Source: Streptomyces thinghirensis (GTDB lineage Bacteria; Actinomycetota; Actinomycetia; Streptomycetales; Streptomycetaceae). Taken from it: a DNA stretch of 29,736 bases. Below are positions 1 through 8,560 of this stretch, piece by piece. The first letter of the stretch is position 1. Each line of letters begins with the position of its first letter. The stretch covers positions 1 through 29,736 of the forward strand of contig JAKFGP010000001.1 of the NCBI GenBank assembly GCA_021502835.1, written 5' to 3'. The notes below the pieces were generated by a model that was not told the origin of the DNA, did no database searches, and saw only the letters and a program-made list of their open reading frames with translations. The position numbers were made by a program, and so were the translations under genes.

Positions 1-30
1 CCGGAGGCGAAGTACTTCAACGCCCGCTGA
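1..30 (+). CDS. metH: C-terminal end of methionine synthase (MetH), partial
   Basis: The first ten codons read P-E-A-K-Y-F-N-A-R-stop in frame 1 and end at TGA 28-30. The Pro-(Glu/Asp)-Ala-Lys-Tyr-Phe string is typical of the extreme C-terminus of the activation domain of cobalamin-dependent methionine synthase, which methylates homocysteine from 5-methyl-tetrahydrofolate. A metH gene next to a HAD phosphatase at this distance from the proteasome locus also fits the order I remember from S. coelicolor. Only nine residues are visible, so this rests on a short motif plus synteny. Confidence 0.6.
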   Translation, partial: PEAKYFNAR

Positions 31-115
31 GGCGCCGTGGGACGCCTCCGTGCCGCTTCGGCGGCCACACCAGGCGTTCCTGTCCCGCACGACGTACACT
101 GGTCGGTCCACCGCA

Positions 116-142
116 GGCCGGTTCCCTTCGTGGGAACCGGCC
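116..142 (+). terminator. Perfect 11-bp hairpin after metH
   Basis: The arms 116-126 and 132-142 are exact reverse complements around the loop TTCGT, a stable UUCG-like loop. There is no T-run, as is usual for high-GC actinobacterial terminators. It lies 86 bases after the metH stop and ends just before the ribosome binding site of the next gene, so it could end metH transcription or act as a leader attenuator for the phosphatase. Confidence 0.6.
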
Positions 143-169
143 CGATCGTCCCTTCAAGGAGGTACGTGG

Positions 170-869
170 ATGACCAGTACGGTCCCCGCGCTCGGAACCC
201 GTACGGCCGAAGCGCTCAGCCCTCCAGGCGGTGCTCCTCGACATGGACGGCACCCTGGTGGACACCGAGGGCTTCTGGTGGGACGTCGAGGCCGAGGTCT
301 TCGCCTCCTCGGCCACACCCTCGACGACTCCTGGCGCCACGTGGTCGTCGGCGGCCCCCATGAGCCGCAGCGCGGGATTCCTGATCGAGGCCACCGGGGC
401 CGACATCACCCTCGCCGAACTCAGCGTGCTGCTCAACGACGGCTTCGAGAAGCGCATCGGCCGTACCCTGCCGCTCATGCCGGGGGCCGCCCGGCTGCTC
501 GCGGAACTCTCCGCGCACGAGATCCCCACGGCCCTGGTCTCCGCCTCGCACCGGCGCATCATCGACCGCGTGCTGACCTCGCTGGGGCCCCAGCACTTCG
601 GCCTCACCGTCGCGGGCGACGAGGTGCCGCGCACCAAGCCCCACCCGGACCCGTACCTGGCCGCCGCGGCCGGCCTCGGGTGGACCCGGCCCGGTGCGCC
701 GTCGTCGAGGACACCGCGACCGGGGTCGCCGCCGCGAGGCCGCCGGCTGCCACGTCGTGGCCGTTCCTCGGTCGCCCCCATCACCCCGGCCGTACGCCGC
801 ACGGTGGTCGACTCGCTGGAAGAGGTCGACCTGACATTTCTGCGCGGCCTGATGACACAAATGCGCTAG
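170..869 (+). CDS. HAD-family phosphatase (beta-phosphoglucomutase/GPH type), frameshifted
   Basis: A predicted small-molecule phosphatase or phosphomutase of the haloacid dehalogenase superfamily; the substrate cannot be told. Motif I is D-M-D-G-T-L-V-D-T (nucleophile Asp at about 240). Motif II is the Ser in A-L-V-S-A-S. The motif III Lys lies in P-R-T-K-P-H-P-D-P (about 630-650), and motif IV is V-V-E-D-T-A-T-G in a second frame at about 700-720. The start is ATG 170, seven bases after a strong AAGGAGG at 156-162. The frame changes near 219, 305, 356 (which undoes the 305 shift), 685, 736 and 770, and the frame-0 stop TAG 867-869 gives a normal C-terminus. About 230 residues after reconstruction, normal for the family. 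The breaks look like sequence errors. It probably stands alone between metH and the transporter lipoprotein. Confidence 0.85.
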
Positions 870-1309
870 GCGTTCACCCAGCGTGCGGCGGCGTTAACGC
901 GGCAATTCCGGGAACATCCGCGCGAGACAACGCGGGGCGCGCGGCGGGGAATTCCGCCGCTCCGGATGGCCGAATTCAGGTACTCGCCGACAGAAGCTGC
1001 TGTGTGACGTTCGCCACGTTGTCAGGGGTCGACAGGGTGGCATAGGTGTGCTGGCTCGAGCCTGGCGAACGTTGTCGAGGCGCCCTTGTGTCCTGATTGG
1101 TGAAACCCTGCACTAATCCTTCCACTGTCGGGTTTTCGGTGTGTCCACGACCGGTTTCGCTCCGTGATGAGTCCTCAACTCGGTGGCTGCGAGCCCCCGT
1201 GCGGGCGCGGACTAATCTCGTCGCGAGAACATCGGCCACTACCCCCGTGATCCGCCGCGACACCCTGCATGCCGGATACACGGACCGACAGCTCTGGAGA
1301 AACTCGAGC
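870..1309. other. Intergenic region before the substrate-binding lipoprotein gene
   Basis: No convincing gene was found here. It holds a perfect 10-bp palindrome, GCGTTAACGC at 891-900, and a hairpin at 941-960 (arms GCGGCGG and CCGCCGC) that may end the phosphatase transcript. A possible promoter has TTGTCA at 1019-1024 and a TAGGTG-like -10 at 1043-1048. The leader up to ATG 1310 would then be long (about 250 bases). Confidence 0.4.
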
Positions 1310-2913
1310 ATGAACCGCAAGACTTTGGTGCTGCCGGCCGTCGTCGGCCTGCTCGCGCCGGTGCTCACCGCCTGCGGCGGGTCCGACAGCGGCAGTGGCG
1401 GGGACGCGATCGTCGTCGGCACCACGGACCGGTTCACCGCCTCGGAGGAGGCACCCGCGCCCTTCGACCCGGCGTACGCCTACGATGTCGGCTCCTGGAA
1501 CATCCTGCGTCAGACCACGCAGACCCTGATGATCCAGCCCCGCGGCGACGGTGAACCCGTACCCGAGGCGGCCGAGAAGTGCGGATTCACCGATACCGGC
1601 AACGAGCGCTATGCCTGCACCCTGCGCGACGGCCTGAAGTTCGCCAACGGAGACGCCGTCACCGCGGAGGACGTGAAGTTCTCCATCGAGCGTGCCCTGT
1701 CCATCAAGGCCGACAGCCAGGTGTACGGCCTGCTGTCGACCGTCGACACCGTCGAGACGCAGGGCGACCGCGAGGTCATCTTCCACCTCAACACCGCCGA
1801 CGCCACCTTCCCGTTCAAGCTGTCGACCCCGGTCGCGGGCATCGTCAACCCGGACGACTACGAGAAGGGCAAGCTGCGCGAGGGCTTCGAGCTGACCGGC
1901 TCCGGCCCGTACACCATGAAGGCCGAGGTCAAGAACGACGAGATGACCAAGGCCGTGTTCACCAAGAACCCCGAATACAAGGGGAGCCTGAAGGTGAACA
2001 ACGACAAGGTCGAGATGGTGTCGTTCGACGACGCCGAGGCCATGGGCGCCGCGCTCGACAAGGGTGACATCGACGTGATGACGCGTGCGATGACGCCGGA
2101 CCAGATCCGGAAGCTCTCCAACGCCACGGACGGCGACGTCGACCTGATCGAGGTGGCCGGCCTCGAGATCCGCTACCTGGGCTTCAACACGGACGCGCCG
2201 ACGGTGAAGGACAAGGCCGTCCGCCAGGCGATGGCCCAGCTCATCAACCGCAGCGAACTCGTCCCCGAGGTCTACGGCTCCCAGGCCGAGCCGCTGTACT
2301 CGATGGTCCCGGCCAGCATCACCGGTCACTCCAACTCGTTCTTCAACAAGTACGGCGACCCGAGCGTGGACAAGGCCAAGGGGATGCTGGAGGACGCCGG
2401 CATCAAGACGCCGGTGAAGCTGACCATGCACTACACGACGGACCACTACGGTGCCGCGACCAAGCAGGAGTTCGAGCAGCTCCAGAAGCAGCTGAACGAC
2501 AGCGGTCTCTTCGACATCGACATCAAGGGCACGCCCTGGGACAAGTTCCGCCCGGCGGAGCTGAAGGGCGAGTACGACGTCTTCGGCATGGGCTGGTTCC
2601 CGACTTCCCGGACGCGGACAGCTTCATCGCGCCGTTCCTCGACAAGGACAACACCCTCAACTCGCCGTACGCGAACCCGGAGATCAGGAACACCCTGATC
2701 CCCGAGTCCCGTCGCCGCGAGGCCGACCGGCTCTCCGCCGTGGACAGCCTCACCGAGATCCAGGACATCACCGCCACCGACGTCCCGGTGATCCCGCTGT
2801 GGCAGGGCAAGCAGTACGTCGCCGCCGGGGACGACGTCACGGGCACGGCCTACGTGCTCAACTCCTCCTCGACGCTCCAGCTGTGGGAGCTGGGCCGGGG
2901 TGTGAGCGGCTGA
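1310..2913 (+). CDS. ABC transporter substrate-binding lipoprotein, family 5 (peptide/nickel type)
   Basis: An extracellular solute-binding lipoprotein (SBP_bac_5) expected to capture oligopeptides or similar ligands for an ABC importer. The start is ATG 1310, with GGAGAAA at 1296-1302 upstream. The signal peptide (N-R-K, then a hydrophobic stretch) ends in the lipobox L-T-A-C with Cys22 as the lipidation site, followed by a Gly/Ser linker. The body shows family hallmarks: L-R-D-G-L-K-F-A-N-G-D and T-A-E-D-V-K-F-S-I-E-R in the N-terminal lobe, and F-N-T-D-A-P and V-R-Q-A-M-A in the hinge region. The first 1290 bases are one clean frame. A C is apparently missing near 2600, after which the protein continues as D-F-P-D-A-D-S-F to TGA 2911-2913. 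Reconstructed length is about 534 aa, usual for the family. No permease or ATPase gene is adjacent, so the partner transporter is unknown. Confidence 0.88.
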
Positions 2914-2932
2914 CGTCCCGCCGGATAGAACC

Positions 2933-2970
2933 GAAGGGCGCCCTCTTCTCGCGGGAAGAGGGCGCCCTTC
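2933..2970. terminator. Bidirectional terminator, 16-bp perfect stem
   Basis: Arms 2933-2948 and 2955-2970 are perfect reverse complements with a 6-base loop. The hairpin lies between the stops of two convergent genes, the substrate-binding protein (+) and the response regulator (-), and can serve both. Confidence 0.85.
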
Positions 2971-3028
2971 GGGTTTCGTACGCTTTCGTACGCGCCGGTG
3001 TCGCGCGTCGGGACGGGTGTCGAGCGGT

Positions 3029-3701
3029 CTACTGCGCGCCGGGGCGGACCAGGCCGCTCTCGTACGCGTACACCGCGGCCTGCACCCGGTCACGCAGACC
3101 CAGCTTGGTCAGCACATGACCCACGTGTGTCTTCACGGTGGTCTCACTGACGAAGAGGTCAGCGGCGATCTCCGCGTTGGACAGGCCGCGAGCCACCAGC
3201 TTCAGCACCTCCACCTCACGCTCGGTCAGCGTGTGCAGCGCGTCCGGCACCGGCTCGTCGCCGGACGGCAGGTGGGTGGCGTACTTGTCGAGCAGCCGCC
3301 TGGTGATGCTCGGCGCGAGCATCGCCTCGCCGCTCGCCACCACGCGGATCGCCTGCACCAGTTCGTTGGCCGGGGCGTCCTTCAGCAGGAAACCGCTGGC
3401 GCCCGCCTTCAACGCCTCCACGACGTACTCGTCGAGGTCGAAGGTGGTCAGCACCAGCACCTTCGCCGGGCCGTCCCGCTCGGGCCCGGTGATCTGCCGG
3501 GTCGCTTTCCACACCGTCCATCCGCGGCATGCGGATGTCCATCAGCACCACATCGGGCTGCAGGGCCCGCACCTGGTCGAGTGCTTGGAGGCCGTCTCCG
3601 GCCTCGCCGACGACCGCGATGTCCTGCTCGGCCTCGAGAATCATCCGGAAGCCGGTGCGCAGCAGCGGCTGGTCGTCGACCAGTAGGACGCGGATGGCCA
3701 C
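3029..3701 (-). CDS. Two-component response regulator, NarL/LuxR family, frameshifted
   Basis: A DNA-binding response regulator. The receiver domain begins I-R-V-L-L-V-D-D-Q-P with the acidic pair at residues 9-10. The phospho-acceptor is Asp55 in V-V-L-M-D-I-R-M-P, and the conserved Thr and Lys lie in V-L-T-T-F and F-L-L-K-D. The C-terminal LuxR helix-turn-helix is L-T-E-R-E-V-E-V-L-K through S-E-T-T-V-K-T-H-V. The start is GTG at 3701 (complement), preceded by GAAGGAG. One frame change near 3515 joins M-D-G-V-E to T-R-Q-I-T; both halves are otherwise clean. About 224 aa, full length. It follows the nuclease gene by 14 bases, so the two are probably co-transcribed. No sensor kinase lies nearby, which makes it an orphan here. 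Confidence 0.9.
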
Positions 3702-3715
3702 GTAAGTCTCCTTCG

Positions 3716-4691
3716 CTAGTCCGGTCCCATTCTGCCCTGCTCGGTGCCGCCGGAGTCGGCCGCCCTCACCGGCAGCGGATAGGGCGGGGGAGTGCCGCCG
3801 AATCCGGGGCAGTGCGCCTGGTGATCGCACCAGCCGCACAGCTGTGGGACGCGGCCGCCAGTCGCCCGTCTCGGTCGCCAGCCGGATGGCCTCACAGCGC
3901 CAGCAGCTCGCGCTCGACCCGCTCCAGATCGGCGACGACCGGGTCGTACGTGAGCAGTCGCCGCTGCCGAGATAGACGAGTTGCAGGCGGCGCGGGACGA
4001 CCTTCCTCAGCCGCCACACCACCAGCGCGTAGAACTTCATCTGGAACAGCGCGCCCTCCGCGTACTGCGGGCGGGGCGCCTTGCCCGTCTTGTAGTCGAC
4101 GATCCGCACCTCGCCGGTGGGCGCCACGTCGACCCGGTCGATGATGCCGCGCAGGCGCAGCCCGGACTCCAGCTCGGCCTCGACGAACAGCTCGCGCTCG
4201 GCGGGCTCCAGCCGGCTCGGGTCCTCCAGGGTGAACCAGCGCTCCACGAGCTGTTCCGCCTCACCGAGCCACCGAGCCAGCCGCTCGCCCTCCGGGTCGT
4301 CCGCGAACAGCTCGTCCACCTCCGGCCTGCTCTCCCGCAGCCGGTCCGCACTCGCCGGGACCAGCGCCTTCGCCTGCGGTGCCGTGCGCTCGGCCGCCGG
4401 GGCGTCGAAGAGCCGCTCGAGCACCGCGTGCACCAGGGTGCCCCTCGTCGCCGCCTCGCTCGGCTTCTCCGGCAGGCGGTCGATGACCCGGAACCGGTAC
4501 AGCAATGGGCACTGCATGAAGTCGCCGGCCCGGGAGGGCGAGAGCGAGGCCGGCGCTATGGCCACGGGCACGGGTGCGGGGACGGCGGCCGCCGCCGGGT
4601 CCACCGTCGCGTCTCCGTGGTCCGCCACCGTCGCCGCCGGTCGGGCGGGTCCGCCGGCGTCCTCCGCGACATCCTCGATGCTCGTCTCCAT
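3716..4691 (-). CDS. RecB-family PD-(D/E)XK exonuclease with Fe-S cysteines
   Basis: A stand-alone RecB/Cas4-like nuclease domain protein (PDDEXK_1), expected to act on DNA ends. Visible motifs in order: S-P-S-R-A-G-D-F-M-Q-C (first cluster Cys), G-T-L-V-H-A-V-L-E-R-L (motif I His), R-G-I-I-D-R-V-D-V (metal-binding Asp) and V-R-I-V-D-Y-K-T-G-K (catalytic Asp and Lys). The C-terminal Cys triad is C-G-W-C-x5-C, read in a different frame at about 3815-3850. Together these predict a [4Fe-4S] cluster as in AddB and Cas4. The start ATG 4691 gives M-E-T-S-I-E-D-V; stop TAG is at 3716-3718. Frame changes occur near 3860-3965. About 325 aa. No helicase partner or CRISPR array is nearby, so this is neither a RecBCD subunit nor a Cas4. 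It heads a two-gene unit with the response regulator. Confidence 0.85.
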
Positions 4692-4864
4692 GCCCACAGA
4701 CCTTACGGCCCGCCACTGACAGTGACCCGGCCGGCGGCCGTGACCCGTGCGACGGAAGGGAAGGACAGGGGTGCCGGGGCGGGACGGGCCACGACGGACG
4801 CATACCATCGACACGAGACCCCTCGCCCGGCAGGCGCGGGAAACGCTTCGAACGAGGGGACACC

Positions 4865-6591
4865 GTGGACGTGAGCGGCGGGAGCGGGCAGCCGCGGTCC
4901 GGCAACGACGAGTCGGCCGAGCCCCAGGCAGGACCCACGGGCCCGGCCGCCGAGCCCGCGCAGCCGGACCCGCGGACTCCAGCCCGCCCGAGCAGACGCC
5001 GGGCCGCCCGTCGCAGGGTCCCGAGACGCCGGATCCCGAGACGCCGGGCCGCCCGTCGCAGGGTCCCGAGACGCCGAGCCGTCCGTCGCCGGATCCTGAG
5101 ACGCCGGGCCGCCCGTGGCCGGATCCCGAGACGCTACGGAAGAACACCGCGGGAGCCACCGTACGGAACGAGCCCGCACGGAACACCCCGCAGGACCCCG
5201 CCCCGGGCCCCGCCTCCGAACTCGCCGTCCCCGTCCCGCGAGGCCGACCCCGTCGGCTCCCGCGACGCCCGGTGCCCGAGCACGCCGGCGCGGGCGACGC
5301 GCAGGGCGGGCAGGCCCCCGGGCGGGGACGGCACCGGCCGACCGTCCACCGAGCCGTCCGTGAGCGGCACGGGCAGTCCCCGACGGTCGCGAGGCCCACA
5401 CCAAGGTCGGCCCCGGCCCCGGCCGGCCCCGCAGCGGAAGCCGGAGCCCGGGGGCGGGCTGCTGATGGGCAGGCCCTTCGGCGTGCCCGTGTACGTCGCG
5501 CCGAGCTGGTTCCTGGTCGCCGCCCTGATCACCCTGGGTGTTCGGCGGTCAGCTCGACCGCGTGCTGCCCGAGCTGGGCGGCGCCCGCTACCTGGTCGCC
5601 CTCTTCTTCGCGGTCGCCTTCTACGCCTCCGTCCTCGTCCACGAGCTGGCCCACACCGTCGCCGCCCTCCGCTTCAAGCTTCCGGTCCGCCGCATCCAGC
5701 TCCAGTTCTTCGGCGGCGTCTCCGAGATCGAGAAGGAGGCCGAGACCCCCGGCCGCGAGTTCGTGCTGGCCTTCGTCGGCCCCCTGCTCTCCCTCGTCCT
5801 CGCCGGCGTCTTCTACGCCGCCCTGCTGCCGTCGAGCCCGACAGCGTCCCCGGCGTCCTGCTGGCCGGCCTGATGGTCTCCCAACCTCCTCGTGGCCGCC
5901 TTCAACCTGCTGCCCGGCCTCCCCCTGGACGGCGGCCGGATGCTCCGCGCCGTCGTCTGGAAGATCACCGGCAAGCCGATGCACGGCACGATCGCCGCCG
6001 CCTGGGTCGGCCGCGCCCTCGCCATCGCCGTGCTGGTCGGCCTGCCGCTGCTCACCCAGTCCCTCGGTTCCGGCGCCGCGGACGACGTCGGCATGGACAC
6101 CGTCCTCGACGCCCTGCTCGCCGCGATCCTCGCCGCGATCATCTGGACCGGCGCCGGGAACAGCCTGCGCATGGCCCGCCTGCGCGAACACCTCCCGGAG
6201 CTGCGCGCCCGCGCCTCTCACCAGGCGCGCCGTCCCCGTCCCGGCCGACACCCCGCTCTCCGAGGCGCTGCGCCGTGCCAACGCCTCCGGGGCCCGCGCC
6301 CTGGTCGTCGTCGACGGCGACGGCGCCCCCGTCTCGCTGGTCCGCGAGGCCGCCATCGTCGGCGTACCCGAGCACCGGCGCCCCTGGGTGGCGGTCAGCA
6401 CCCTCGCCCAGGACCTCACCGACGGCATGCGCCTGTCGGCCGAACTGTCCGGCGAGGAACTCCTGGACGCCCTGCGCGCCAACCCGGCCACCGAGTACCT
6501 GGTGGTCGAGGAAACCGGCGAGATCTACGGCGTGCTGTCCGCGGCCGACGTCGAGCGGGCCTTCGTCAAGGCCATGGCAAGGCCCAGCTGA
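4865..6591 (+). CDS. Site-2 protease (M50 metalloprotease) with CBS domains and Pro-rich repeat N-terminus
   Basis: A membrane zinc metalloprotease of the M50/S2P family (SpoIVFB-like with C-terminal CBS domains), expected to cut transmembrane segments. The start GTG 4865 follows GAGGGGA. The first roughly 200 residues are a Pro/Glu/Arg-rich, low-complexity cytoplasmic tail carrying decapeptide repeats. The conserved part starts at about 5460 (G-R-P-F-G-V-P-V-Y-V-A-P-S-W-F). The zinc site H-E-L-A-H is at about 5640-5654 and the third metal ligand is Asp in L-P-L-D-G-G-R-M-L (about 5930). Several membrane segments surround these, and paired CBS motifs follow at 6210-6588. Frame changes occur near 4975, 5215, 5535, 5830, 5885 and 6215; stop TGA is at 6589-6591. 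The N-terminal boundaries are uncertain because of the shifts. It lies just upstream of trmI, with a repeat between. Confidence 0.85.
4996..5130 (+). repeat. Tandem 30-bp repeats encoding a Thr-Pro-Gly-Arg-Pro decapeptide
   Basis: Four 30-base units start at 4996, 5041, 5071 and 5101, with a 15-base half unit at 5026-5040. Each begins ACGCCG(G/A)GCCG and ends CCGAG or CTGAG. In frame 1 they give T-P-G-R-P-S-Q-G-P-E, a short T-P-D-P-E, then three variants of the decapeptide. They lie inside the variable N-terminal tail of the site-2 protease. Confidence 0.85.
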
Positions 6592-6601
6592 ACGCGTCCC
6601 G

Positions 6602-6671
6602 AAGGGGCGCGGGGCTGCGACAACAGCGGCTCCGCCGCGGGGCGCGAGCAACCCCATACGGCCCGCGCCGT
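6602..6671. repeat. Streptomyces dispersed palindromic repeat
   Basis: The segment starting AAGGGGCGCGGGGCTGCG, with GCGGCTCCGCCGC in its middle and GGGCGCGAGCAACCCC near its end, matches the interspersed GC-rich palindrome found in intergenic regions of many Streptomyces genomes. It can form a hairpin just after the site-2 protease stop and may act as its terminator. Recognition is from memory of the motif. Confidence 0.65.
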
Positions 6672-6728
6672 TCGCACGCACCGCGGCCACCACCTCCTAC
6701 GCTGGTCAAGCCCCCGGCGGGGAACCGG

Positions 6729-6734
6729 TAGGCT
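6729..6734 (+). promoter_or_regulatory. -10 box TAGGCT for a leaderless trmI transcript
   Basis: TAGGCT ends seven bases before ATG 6741, which places the expected transcription start at or within a base or two of the initiator A. There is no purine-rich ribosome binding site before the ATG, consistent with leaderless translation. The -35 is not clear. Confidence 0.5.
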
Positions 6735-6740
6735 GGTCAC

Positions 6741-7642
6741 ATGTCCGAACCGACCGGTGCCGCCCGCAGGCGCGGGCCCTTCAAGGTCGGGGACCAGGTT
6801 CAGCTGACCGACCCCAAGGGCCGCCACTACACGTTCACGCTCGAGGCCGGGAAGAACTTCCACACCCACAAGGGTTCCTTCCCCCACGACGAACTGATCG
6901 GTGCTCCCGAGGGCAGCGTTGTCCGCACCACCGGGAACGTCGCCTACCTCGCGCTGCGCCCCCTGCTCCCCGACTACGTCCTGTCCATGCCCCGCGGGGC
7001 AGCCGTCGTCTACCCGAAGGACGCGGGGCAGATCCTGGCCCTCGCCGACATCTTCCCCGGCGCACGCGTCGTGGAGGCCGGTGTGGGCTCCGGCTCCCTC
7101 AGCAGCTTCCTGCTGCGCGCCATCGGCGACCAGGGCATGCTGCACTCCTACGAGCGCCGCGAGGACTTCGCCGAGATCGCCCAGCAGAACGTGGAGCGCT
7201 ACTTCGGCGGCCCGCACCCCGCCTGGCAGCTCACCGTCGGCGACCTCCAGGACAATCTGTCCGACACCGACGTCGACCGCGTCATCCTCGACATGCTCGC
7301 CCCTGGGAGTGCCTGGACGTCGTCAAGAAGGCGCTCGTGCCCGGCGGCATCCTGTGCTGCTACGTCGCGACGACGACCCAGCTCGCCCGGACCGTCGAGT
7401 CCATCCGCGAGATCGGCTGCTTCAACGAGCCGACCTCCTGGGAAACGATGATCCGCAACTGGCACGTCGAGGGCCTGGCCGTCCGCCCGGACCACCGGAT
7501 GATCGGCCACACCGGCTTCCTGCTGACCGCCCGCCGCCTCGCGGACGGCGTCGAGTCGCCCATGCGCCGCCGCCGCCCCGCCCAGGGCGCCTACGGCGAG
7601 GACTACGAGGGCCCCAACGCCGGCGGAGGCTCCGGCCGCTGA
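6741..7642 (+). CDS. trmI: tRNA (adenine-58-N1)-methyltransferase TrmI
   Basis: Methylates A58 in the T-loop of tRNA using S-adenosylmethionine. The N-terminal domain contains F-K-V-G-D-Q-V-Q-L-T-D and H-T-H-K-G. The Rossmann SAM-binding loop is V-V-E-A-G-V-G-S-G-S-L-S (about residues 110-121). The next acidic residue is in H-S-Y-E-R-R-E-D-F, and the catalytic-site motif is V-I-L-D-M-L-A-P-W (about 7280-7305). One C is missing near 7302, after which the protein continues W-E-C-L-D-V-V-K-K in a second frame to TGA 7640-7642. About 300 aa, full length for actinobacterial TrmI. The gene is known to sit near the proteasome locus in actinobacteria, upstream of the ATPase gene, as here. Confidence 0.93.
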
Positions 7643-7670
7643 GGCGGCCCGTGCCGCGATCAACGTACAG

Positions 7671-7718
7671 GCGCCGTGATGGAGTTCCCGAGATCCTTCG
7701 GGAAGTCCACCACGGCGC
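7671..7718 (+). terminator. Long hairpin after trmI
   Basis: Outer arms GCGCCGTG 7671-7678 and CACGGCGC 7711-7718, and inner arms TTCCCGA 7685-7691 and TCGGGAA 7698-7704, with a short GGA/TCC pairing between. It is followed by TTTCGTGTT. It lies 28 bases after the trmI stop. Confidence 0.75.
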
Positions 7719-7727
7719 TTTCGTGTT

Positions 7728-7785
7728 GACCGGGGCCCGCGGCTCGACCGGGCCCCGCGGCCTCGACCGGGTCCCGCGGCCGAAC
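7728..7785. repeat. Three short direct repeats, GACCGGGnCCCGCGG
   Basis: GACCGGG(G/C/T)CCCGCGG occurs three times, starting at about 7728, 7746 and 7765, about 18-19 bases apart. Each unit contains a near-palindromic CCGGG-CCCGCGG core. It lies between the trmI terminator and the next gene's promoter region. Confidence 0.6.
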
Positions 7786-7910
7786 CCGGAGACGCGGTGC
7801 GGAACGGCGCAGCCCGGCCGAGTACCCACCCCGCCGTTCCCCCGCACTGTGACGTGTGGCACGATGCTGGCCACCCCCCGCCGGCACAGCCCTCACAGGA
7901 GACACTCCTC

Positions 7911-8488
7911 GTGCAGCACCCCGCCGTTCCGGATCTGTCACACACCCACGCCCGCCCGATCCACTGGGTCGCCACCGCCACGGCCCTCGCCGGCGTGGTG
8001 GCCCTCTCCTCGGTCCTTCAGCCCGACGCCGCGACGGCGGCGCAGACCGCCGCGCCCGAGACGAAGAACGCCCCGGCGCACGGGACCCCGCCAGATCCGG
8101 CGGCCGTCGCCTTTCCCTGGAGTGCGGTCCGGTCAAGGCAGTCGTGCAGAAGAAAGCCTCCGGCGACCTCGACGGCGACGGCCGCCCCGAGACGGTGGCC
8201 GTCGTGCACTGCGACGCACCCATGGGAACCCCGCCCGACGGGGTGTACGTCATCACGCGGGACTCCGACGGCGGCAAGCCCCGCGTCGTGGCCACCCTCG
8301 TGAACCCCCGGGACCGCCGGACGGTCACCGACTTCGCGGTGCGCGGCGGCGCCGTCCACGCCACGCTTCTCGGCTACTCGACGGCCGACGTGCCCAGTTG
8401 CTGCCCCGACGTCACGGACGACGTGAAGTGGCAGTGGGAGAAGGGTGCGTTCGTCCGCGACACGCCGTCCCAGGCGCGGACCGTTTGA
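7911..8488 (+). CDS. Small secreted or membrane-anchored protein of unknown function
   Basis: I do not recognise a named family. The start is GTG 7911, eight bases after AGGAGA at 7897-7902. The N-terminus has a hydrophobic segment at about residues 19-36 (W-V-A-T-A-T-A-L-A-G-V-V-A-L) followed by an Ala-rich, cleavage-like region, so export is likely. The mature part contains the acidic loop D-L-D-G-D-G-R-P-E, which resembles an FG-GAP/dockerin-like calcium loop, and four cysteines (C-G-P, H-C-D and the pair S-C-C-P), suited to disulfides outside the cell. One C appears to be missing near 8122, joining A-F-P to L-E-C-G-P; stop TGA is at 8486-8488. About 192 aa. It is convergent with the ferredoxin gene. 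Confidence 0.7.
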
Positions 8489-8560
8489 CGCGGCCCTGCG
8501 ACGGATGGTGTGACACATCAGACAGCGGTCACGGAGCGTGCGGATTGAGTCACGTTTTAA

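Noticed and set aside
1175..2446. A 423-codon minus-strand frame opposite the substrate-binding protein
   Set aside because: Val/Asp/Leu-rich shadow of a strongly supported lipoprotein gene; no motif of its own.
3216..5399. A 727-codon minus-strand frame suggesting a nuclease-response regulator fusion
   Set aside because: The nuclease has its own stop at 3716-3718 in another frame and the regulator its own GTG with a ribosome binding site. The fusion exists only because of frame errors.
4574..7642. A single 1022-codon plus-strand reading frame spanning the site-2 protease and trmI
   Set aside because: It is a chance-open frame in high-GC DNA. Only pieces of it (the protease N-terminus and the trmI C-terminus) are genuine, joined by frame errors; the rest is Arg/Pro-rich noise.
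7728..7785. Possible CRISPR array
   Set aside because: The repeats are only about 15 bases with 3-4-base spacing and there are three units; no cas genes are present. The Cas4-like nuclease at 3716-4691 does not change this.
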